A stretch of 64,000 nucleotides of DNA from JBBQLG01 sp964251665 (GTDB taxonomy: Bacteria > Bacteroidota > Bacteroidia > Cytophagales > Spirosomataceae), in the NCBI GenBank assembly GCA_964251665.1, contig CAXUKO010000003.1, forward strand, positions 310,001 to 374,000, in the 5' to 3' direction. Position numbers and translations under genes: made by a program. Shown piece by piece: positions 58,541 to 64,000 of this stretch. Under the pieces are notes generated by a model. It had not been told where the DNA came from. It saw nothing but the letters and a program-made list of their open reading frames with translations, and searched no databases. Numbering within the stretch: the first letter of the stretch is position 1; each line of letters begins with the position of its first letter.

Positions 58541-59386
58541 TCAGGCCCGGTGCCGCTTCTTGAATTGCAGGGGATTTTCGCCCGTTGCCCGTCGGAAAAT
58601 TTTTGTGAAATAGGACAGACTGTCAAAGCCACATGCAAAGCAGGCTTCCGAAACGGTATGGTCTACCAGCAGCAGCTTCTGCGCCTGATTGATGCGATAC
58701 TGATTCAAAAACTGTGTGAACGTCAGCCGGGTCATACGCTTAAAATACCGGCAAAAGGCCGCTTCTGTCAGGTTGGCGAGGGTCGCTACTTCACGGATAT
58801 CAATCTTCCGGGTATACTGTTCCGCAACAAACTGATTCACCTGTTTGAGCCGCTGCTGCTCATGCAGATTGTAAGCACTAACCACCGCCTGACCGTGCAG
58901 AAGGGTATATTCCGTGCTGGTGGCCAGCTGCTGAAAAATGCTCAGTAACGATAATAACCGTTCAAACGGTGGAAGCTCCGCCAGGTGGCTCAACCGATTA
59001 CCCACCTGCTCTTTCGTCTGTCCATAGAACGAAACGCCGGAACGGGCCTGCTCGAACAACCGTGTAACGGCCGCCAACTCCGGTGCCTGCCAGAACACAT
59101 CGCCCAGAAAATTCGACCTCAATTGCACAACCACTTTGCGGTGATCTGTTTTGACGCCGTAATCGAAGTTGAGGTGCGGAATATTGGGGCCAATAAACAC
59201 CAGATCGCTGCCTTCATAGCGCGAAATATGCTCGCCCACATGCCGGGTGCCGCTGGCTCCCTCAATGTATACGATCTCATATTCGGGATGGTAATGCCAA
59301 AGAAAAACGTCACTCAAGTGGGGCGTTAGCAGTATGTGGAACGAACTGTCGGCGTCAGGTCTGATTTCTTCAAACGAAACTTTCAT
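58541..59386 (-). CDS. AraC-family transcriptional regulator
   Basis: Protein of 281 residues; the start at 59386 (MKVSFEEIRPDADSSFHILL) removes 44 residues that read through the promoter region. The N-terminal cupin sensor has FLWHYHPEYEIVYIEGASGT and GSDLVFIGPNIPHLNF. The C-terminal pair of helix-turn-helix motifs has IREVATLANLTEAAFCRYFK and ACFACGFDSLSYFTKIFRRA then TGENPLQFKKRH. It diverges from the dioxygenase gene across 153 bases and probably controls it; the ligand is unknown. Confidence 0.88.
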   Translation of the reverse strand: MKVSFEEIRPDADSSFHILLTPHLSDVFLWHYHPEYEIVYIEGASGTRHVGEHISRYEGSDLVFIGPNIPHLNFDYGVKTDHRKVVVQLRSNFLGDVFWQAPELAAVTRLFEQARSGVSFYGQTKEQVGNRLSHLAELPPFERLLSLLSIFQQLATSTEYTLLHGQAVVSAYNLHEQQRLKQVNQFVAEQYTRKIDIREVATLANLTEAAFCRYFKRMTRLTFTQFLNQYRINQAQKLLLVDHTVSEACFACGFDSLSYFTKIFRRATGENPLQFKKRHRA

Positions 59387-59500
59387 AGGCAGAACGGGTT
59401 TGTTCCTCACTACCCGGAAACCAGGGTGATGTGCAGAACAAGAACAATATAGTGCTAAAAGGAGGTATTTTCGTCGTAACCCTCGCAGGAGCGTGCTTAT

Positions 59501-59508
59501 TACTTTTG
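59501..59508 (+). promoter_or_regulatory. -7 box of the dioxygenase gene
   Basis: TACTTTTG matches TAnnTTTG exactly; start of transcription would be near 59515. No TTTG stands at -33, which fits a promoter needing an activator. Confidence 0.4.
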
Positions 59509-59539
59509 TCCTAAACAAACCCCTTTACTTGCAAACCAT

Positions 59540-60520
59540 ATGGAAGCGACCCACACAATGGCTCCGGCATCGCCACCTGCTAATGCGCATAAAGACATTC
59601 CGGGTAACCCCTCTACGGCTACCAGCAGCAAAATCAAACTGAACGACCGCTCGTCGGGCAAACCCCTGCGCGTGCTATCCGAAGAAGACTGGCAATTCTG
59701 GAAAGAGAACGGCTATATCATTGTTCGGCAGGCCGTACCCACGGAGCAGGCGGAACGGCTGGCTGCGCTGCTGTGGGAATTTGAGGAAAAGGACCCCAGC
59801 GACCCAACTACCTGGTATGCGCCACCCCGCGCCGAGATGAAAATGAAAGAACTGGCCGGCAGCGGGATGGTCGAACTGTATAACCATCAGTATGAGTGGG
59901 ACAACCGGCAATACCCTCGGGGGTACGATGCCTTCGTCGACATCTGGGGTACGGAAAAACTCTGGGTCACCATCGACCGGGCGAATCTGAATGTACCCCT
60001 GCGGCCGGAGGACACCTTTAAGGGCTTTATCCACTGGGATTATGATCCTGAAACCCGCCCGCAGAACGTGCAGGGCGTGCTGGCTTTAGCCGATCAGAAT
60101 GACGAAAATATGGGCGGTTTTCAGTGCATTCCCGAGCTTTACCGCACCTACGACACCTGGAAGCTGACGCAGCCCGCCGACCGTAACCGCTTTAAACCCG
60201 ATATATCGGGGCTGGAAGATAAGCTGGTGAAGGTGAAAATGAACGCGGGTGATCTGCTGATTTTTAACAGCACCCAGCCGCACGGTATCCGTCCGAACCG
60301 CTCGACCGACAAAGTGCGGATGGCGCAATACATCTCCATGATGCCCGCCGAAGAAGACAATGAAGCCCTGCGGCAGTGGCGGATCACGGCCTGGCGCGAC
60401 CGCGTCGCACCCGAAGGCTATGCCTTTCCCGGCGATCCGCGCAACTGGGAGAAAGACCGCTACCAAACGGCCGAGTTAAGTGAACTGGGACGGAAACTGC
60501 TCGGCCTCGACCCGTGGTAA
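59540..60520 (+). CDS. Phytanoyl-CoA dioxygenase family protein
   Basis: Fe(II)/2-oxoglutarate oxygenase of 326 residues. The iron ligands are His and Asp in FIHWDYDPETR and a distal His in NSTQPHGIRPN, whose Arg can bind 2-oxoglutarate. The N-terminus has EEDWQFWKENGYIIVRQAVP, typical of PhyH. The first ~45 residues are low-complexity (MAPASPPANAHKDIPGNPST). The substrate is unknown. It is the likely target of the divergent AraC regulator and converges on the propeller gene with only seven bases between them. Confidence 0.85.
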   Translation: MEATHTMAPASPPANAHKDIPGNPSTATSSKIKLNDRSSGKPLRVLSEEDWQFWKENGYIIVRQAVPTEQAERLAALLWEFEEKDPSDPTTWYAPPRAEMKMKELAGSGMVELYNHQYEWDNRQYPRGYDAFVDIWGTEKLWVTIDRANLNVPLRPEDTFKGFIHWDYDPETRPQNVQGVLALADQNDENMGGFQCIPELYRTYDTWKLTQPADRNRFKPDISGLEDKLVKVKMNAGDLLIFNSTQPHGIRPNRSTDKVRMAQYISMMPAEEDNEALRQWRITAWRDRVAPEGYAFPGDPRNWEKDRYQTAELSELGRKLLGLDPW

Positions 60521-60527
60521 TCTACGT

Positions 60528-61520
60528 TTATCGCTGTAAGTCCCCGTTTTCGGCTACCCCCGGCTGATCCAGCAGTTGAATGGCCGACGCTGGTCCTAAA
60601 TCGGCCGGGGCTGCCCAGGAGCGCAACGCCCAAACCACTTTCTTGGCTGGCGTCACTTCCAGCACCTGCACCGAACCCGCCCAGTCTTTGGGGTCTTTCA
60701 ACCCACCGGCGCACCAGTTGCAGATAATGGTGTTCCCGTTTTCCAGGCGGTTTACTTCCTGCACGTTAAAAATGGGAATGCCCGGTACGTCCTGCTGGGT
60801 AAATTCCCAGACGGTTTCGCCCTTTGTATTTACTTCGCGGGCGTACCCACTGGCGTCGCCACTAATCAGGGTGTTGCCGTTTTTAAGCCGGATAGCGGCC
60901 CAGGGCGATTTGGTAACGTAGGACCAGATTTCTTTGCCCTCCCCGTCATATTCGACCACGCGGCCGGACATGAACGGTACCAGAAACGTACCCGCTTTGG
61001 TCATGCGTACATGCCGGAACTGTCCATGCGGACTATCCGGCCGGTCCGTTGGGATAACGAGTTCTTTTTCGGTTTTACCGGTGATCTTATTGATGATCAT
61101 GATTTTGGCAGGATTGCCGTTCTGCATAATCATCACCCGGTCTTTGCCAATGGGCTGTGTGGTGTGAATTTCGCCCTTCGGTGGGGCTTCGTAGTTCCAG
61201 ACGATCTTTTTGTCGGGGGTAATCTCACTGGCGCCTACCTTCCGGGAAAACAGAATGTTGCCATTGGCCAGCATAAAGGCATCGCCTAATTCCTGAATTT
61301 CGTTTTTCGCTGAGTCTTTTATGGGAATACCATACGACCAGACCACCTTTCCATCCCGCACAACATGAATCGTTTGCAGATGACCGGCCCGTATGTCCCA
61401 TTCGCCCGCGTACAGGAAGGGGTGCTGCGAAAGTCCGTTGCCGGGGAGTTGACTTGTTGCCTGAGCGTTGGCAGTGCGGGTAAATGCCAGCAGGCACAGG
61501 CTGGTGAGTAGTATTTTCAT
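60528..61520 (-). CDS. Secreted beta-propeller protein (PQQ/arylsulfotransferase-like)
   Basis: Protein of 330 residues; the start at 61520 gives the signal peptide MKILLTSLCLLAFTRTANA. The body is a series of blade strands with the form LANGNILFSRKVGASEITPD, IRLKNGNTLISGDASGYARE, VNRLENGNTIICNWCAGG and Trp-rich KKIVWNYE, KEIWSYV, KKVVWALRSW repeats. These x-G-N-T-L/I repeats are typical of six-blade propellers in Bacteroidota. No catalytic residues are recognised; it may bind or process a ligand in the periplasm. Confidence 0.75.
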   Translation of the reverse strand: MKILLTSLCLLAFTRTANAQATSQLPGNGLSQHPFLYAGEWDIRAGHLQTIHVVRDGKVVWSYGIPIKDSAKNEIQELGDAFMLANGNILFSRKVGASEITPDKKIVWNYEAPPKGEIHTTQPIGKDRVMIMQNGNPAKIMIINKITGKTEKELVIPTDRPDSPHGQFRHVRMTKAGTFLVPFMSGRVVEYDGEGKEIWSYVTKSPWAAIRLKNGNTLISGDASGYAREVNTKGETVWEFTQQDVPGIPIFNVQEVNRLENGNTIICNWCAGGLKDPKDWAGSVQVLEVTPAKKVVWALRSWAAPADLGPASAIQLLDQPGVAENGDLQR

Positions 61521-61674
61521 GGGGCCGGAGTGGAGGAGGTTAACCGTACGATGCAGGACTGTATCTCTGGTTAAGTCGAAAGGCAACGCCTTCTACCCGG
61601 TGCGGTCTCGACAACCGTGGCGTAACCTAATTGATCAGTACAGATAAAATGCTTTCTCAAAGCTGTAAACAGAG

Positions 61675-61707
61675 GAATCCCCACCGCGATAGTTGCAGTG
61701 GGGATTC
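61675..61707. terminator. Terminator-like hairpin
   Basis: GAATCCCCAC (61675-61684) pairs with GTGGGGATTC (61698-61707). A short T-run follows on the plus strand. It lies 47 bases beyond the end of the polysaccharide lyase gene read on the minus strand. Confidence 0.6.
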
Positions 61708-61753
61708 TTTATGTGTGGATAACCCAATGAGTATTCTCTATAAGCGGTGTGAA

Positions 61754-62689
61754 TTATTTAGCGCTGTTGTCGTTACGGCCGGGCTTCACGGCATTGTAGT
61801 CAGCCGTAGCATTACCGATGCGAACTTCGTCGTAGTAGATTACTTTCTCAGCGTAGTTCGATTTGCCAGTCCAGCAGTAAAGACCAGCTTTGAAAAATGG
61901 CTTATATTGTTGTGGATAGCCAATTGATATATTCTGCTCATCTACAATCTTAACGCCATCCTGCCATATTTCCAATAAACCCGTTGTACCGGTCGCATCC
62001 CATTTAACGTGTATTACGAAATCTACCCAGCGGTCGAACGAAGCCGTGCCTAAGTCAAGTACTTTTTTGCTAGTTGGATGTTGTAGCGGTGTCGTAATCT
62101 GTTTCGATGAAGCAAAATATAACACCTGCAATTTGTTGCCTGGCTCTATAGAGATAGCCAAGGGTGGTACTGTATCTTCAAAACCAGGATCAGGGTGTCC
62201 ATGCCACTGGCTAACAATAACTGTCTGGTTGTCATTGGCCATTGACGCTGAAGGCATGAATGAACTGTAGCCATACCAGCGTTCTGTATCACCGATAGGT
62301 AGGCCACCTACGGCCAGTTCGGAGTGAAGCATGTCGTTGGTGCCGTTAGCCTGAGCGGGCGTCCAAGTGAAGCGCATGGCCTGTTTGCCCGAGCGGTGTT
62401 TATCAGCAGTGATTAAACCAGCGTTAGCCGTGCGGAGCTCAGTACGCCAGAATTTAGCAATGGCTTTATCTTCAAAAGTATCAGTGCCTAACAGGCTGGT
62501 AGATTCGCGGGCGGCTGAGTGGGTTTCGGCTGCCACGTTAGCCGGAGCAATCGTGTCAGGCTGAGCGCAGCTGAAAAAGAATGGGATCATGATAGCGAAC
62601 ATAGCAGCACGGAGAAAGCTGGTGGCTGAGCCAAAATTAGCTTTTTTAGTGATTTGGTTAACGGTAGCGAAGTTGATGCCGAATTCCAT
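61754..62689 (-). CDS. Heparin-lyase-I-like polysaccharide lyase (lipoprotein)
   Basis: Protein of 311 residues. The N-terminus has a long leader then FAIMIPFFFSCAQPD, a lipobox with Cys41; an internal ATG (MFAIMIPFFFSCAQ) could be the true start. The mature jelly-roll has HRSGKQAMRFTWTP, HSELAVGGLPIGDTERWYGY, IVSQWHGHPDPGFEDTVPPL, WVDFVIHVKWDATGTTGLLE and YCWTGKSNYAEKVIYYDEVR. These fit the PF14099-type lyase family that includes glucuronan and heparin lyases. It would cleave a uronic-acid polymer, consistent with the dehydrogenase and heparinase genes nearby. Confidence 0.8.
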   Translation of the reverse strand: MEFGINFATVNQITKKANFGSATSFLRAAMFAIMIPFFFSCAQPDTIAPANVAAETHSAARESTSLLGTDTFEDKAIAKFWRTELRTANAGLITADKHRSGKQAMRFTWTPAQANGTNDMLHSELAVGGLPIGDTERWYGYSSFMPSASMANDNQTVIVSQWHGHPDPGFEDTVPPLAISIEPGNKLQVLYFASSKQITTPLQHPTSKKVLDLGTASFDRWVDFVIHVKWDATGTTGLLEIWQDGVKIVDEQNISIGYPQQYKPFFKAGLYCWTGKSNYAEKVIYYDEVRIGNATADYNAVKPGRNDNSAK

Positions 62690-63072
62690 GTCCTTGATCT
62701 TTTTGCGTTTTGCTTGATCAAAGGTGCTTGAAAAGGGCGGGGAGGGGCTTTTCTATTCGATGAATGACAGCGTTCGGCGGTTTTTTGGTAGAATACTGTC
62801 GAAGAGCTATTTGGATTAATGGGTGGTAAACGAGTTAATCTAAGGTTAATCACTTTGCCAAATGTGGTAATATGAGCTGACCTAAAGTGCTTTCATTTCG
62901 TTGAAACGGCTTTTAACAGGCTTGGCTATACGCTATCCAGCTACCCTGTCAATGCAAAGTTTGTGGATTGCAGGCTGTGCGTGGTATTAGTAAAGCAGGG
63001 GGCTGCATAAAAAATCCCCGCTGACGGGTGAGAACCTGTCGGCGGGGATTTTTAAGATTTAATGTACGCTAC
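62690..63072. other. Intergenic region of 383 bases
   Basis: No gene seen. The left end should hold the promoter of the lyase gene (minus strand), but no clear TTTG/TAnnTTTG pair is found. The right end holds the terminator at 63011-63052. Confidence 0.55.
63011..63052 (-). terminator. Intrinsic terminator of the acyltransferase gene
   Basis: AAAATCCCCGC (63011-63021) pairs with GCGGGGATTTT (63042-63052), with partial pairing inside. The minus-strand end is a T-run, 21 bases after the stop of the acyltransferase. Confidence 0.75.
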
Positions 63073-64000
63073 TTAGCCAATTGAGGGTTGCTCGGTTATT
63101 AATGGTAACTCGGCAGCAGGTACACTAGTATCGACCGTAGACCCAAATCGTTTGCGGAGGCCAGCAGTGGGCTTTTCAATGAATTGATAACTGATTAGAC
63201 TCAGAATTAGGCCTATGGGAACGGCTGTCAGTAGCCAGGGTGATGTAAGCCGGGGGCCACCCACCAGATTTTCAGCTACACAAATGCCAACCCAATGAAA
63301 CAGGTAGAGCGAGTAACTCAACTTTCCAATTATAACGAGTCCTGGACGGCTGAGGAAATGTCTTACACTGTTGTAGGGCTTTGCACAGAGTACGGCGGGC
63401 AGAATACCACTTAGAGCAATACCTTGTAACGAATAACGCCAAGTCTCGCGGAAGGCAATGTCGCGGTAAAGAAAGGTGAAAAACAGTAAGCTAACCGCAC
63501 CGGCGAACATGACCGGATGGCTAACCCACCGCAGATACGTACCGGCCCAGTCGAGGTGGAGAATTAAGCTAATTAAGCAACCAAACATAATGGCGTCGAG
63601 CCGGGTATCTGTCAAATTATAAATTCGGGCGATTGTTAGATCGTTTAAACCCTGGGTCGAAATAATATGTATCCGTAAGGTAAGAGCAGCTACTATAATT
63701 GCAAGCATGACCATTATTAACAAGTTTAATCGGCGGTATAGAGCCATAAACAATAATGGAAAAAATAAATAAAAGTGTTCTTCAACCGCGAGTGACCAAG
63801 TGATATGGAATATCCGGTTACAAATGGTAGTTTCATTGTCACGATATAACTCATAGTAATTGTGATAATAAAATAACGTTGAAAGGACTTCCCCAACTTG
63901 AAAATCGCACCCTCCAGCCATTGTCAAAGTGACGGCCAACATGACCATCGCTATTAATACAGGATACAGCCGCAGTATGCGCCGGAGGTAGAAACGACCG
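63073..64000 (-). CDS. Acyltransferase 3 (OafA-like), N-terminal part outside window
   Basis: Membrane protein cut by the right edge; the visible frame stays open beyond the ATG at 63948 and reads FYLRRILRLYPVLIAM just before it, a typical acyltransferase-3 segment, so the real start is outside. The visible 308 residues hold at least seven membrane helices. Family marks include TWSLAVEEHFYLFFPLLFMA with the conserved E-x-FY, and the late LSYSLYLFHWVGI. It would O-acetylate or acylate a cell-surface sugar, matching the polysaccharide genes nearby. Confidence 0.85.
   Translation of the reverse strand, partial: GRFYLRRILRLYPVLIAMVMLAVTLTMAGGCDFQVGEVLSTLFYYHNYYELYRDNETTICNRIFHITWSLAVEEHFYLFFPLLFMALYRRLNLLIMVMLAIIVAALTLRIHIISTQGLNDLTIARIYNLTDTRLDAIMFGCLISLILHLDWAGTYLRWVSHPVMFAGAVSLLFFTFLYRDIAFRETWRYSLQGIALSGILPAVLCAKPYNSVRHFLSRPGLVIIGKLSYSLYLFHWVGICVAENLVGGPRLTSPWLLTAVPIGLILSLISYQFIEKPTAGLRKRFGSTVDTSVPAAELPLITEQPSIG

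Noticed and set aside
1..64000. tRNA, rRNA, insertion sequence or prophage
   Set aside because: No transposase, integrase or phage protein was found among the frames, and no tRNA- or rRNA-like stretch was noticed by eye. A tRNA could be missed without a scan.

Overview
The window looks like a chromosomal segment of a Gram-negative Bacteroidota bacterium, most likely a Cytophagales member of the Spirosoma type. The evidence is a TonB receptor with an N-terminal carboxypeptidase-like domain paired with a DUF4249 lipoprotein, a protein with the gliding-motility/type IX secretion C-terminal domain, DUF4783 and YcxB-type proteins, few Shine-Dalgarno sequences, and promoters of the Bacteroidota form (TTTG, 19 bases, TAnnTTTG). 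Taxonomy is inferred from gene content only. No rRNA, tRNA, CRISPR array, prophage or insertion sequence was seen.

Layout. 1-10 kb: end of a DAHP synthase/chorismate mutase gene, DUF4249 plus TonB receptor, type II NADH dehydrogenase, small secreted proteins, and a dipeptidyl peptidase IV. 10-14 kb: a minus-strand block with a DUF1223 protein, a molybdopterin oxidoreductase with its cytochrome b, an MXKDX-repeat protein, an anti-sigma factor and an ECF sigma factor. 14-23 kb: M1 peptidase, a 5'-nucleotidase split into two genes, a toxin-antitoxin pair, purQ, a phosphoribosyltransferase, a type IX secreted protein and an AAA/DUF4143 ATPase.

23-41 kb is a complete nitrate assimilation island in three plus-strand units. 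Unit 1 is narK, a fused NasC-NasB nitrate reductase, a rubredoxin protein built on a siroheme-less nitrite reductase fold, and a SnoaL-like protein. Unit 2 is nirB, nirD and a NarX-like kinase, with cobA (siroheme synthesis) diverging from it. Unit 3 is an outer-membrane porin plus the NrtABC nitrate transporter. All three units carry the same 15-16-base leader motif (TCGTGTTCCAC[C]TTAA) 12-15 bases before the first start codon, which suggests one regulon. This island holds the strongest candidates for undescribed biology.

41-45 kb: the biotin operon bioF-bioD-bioA and a DUF5618 protein. 45-48 kb: a SNF2-type helicase. 48-64 kb: an exopolysaccharide region with a PHP-type tyrosine phosphatase, an Ala-rich lipoprotein and beta-barrel pair, a YjbH-like protein split into two overlapping genes, a heparinase/alginate-lyase family protein, a nucleotide-sugar dehydrogenase, a glycosyltransferase, an AraC regulator with a divergent phytanoyl-CoA-dioxygenase-like gene, a beta-propeller protein, a polysaccharide lyase, and an acyltransferase cut by the right edge.

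The intergenic spaces contain many long, mostly perfect inverted repeats. Several sit between convergent genes and probably act as two-way terminators. One overlaps the start codon of the DUF4143 ATPase, one abuts the bioF promoter, and one lies between nrtA and nrtB.
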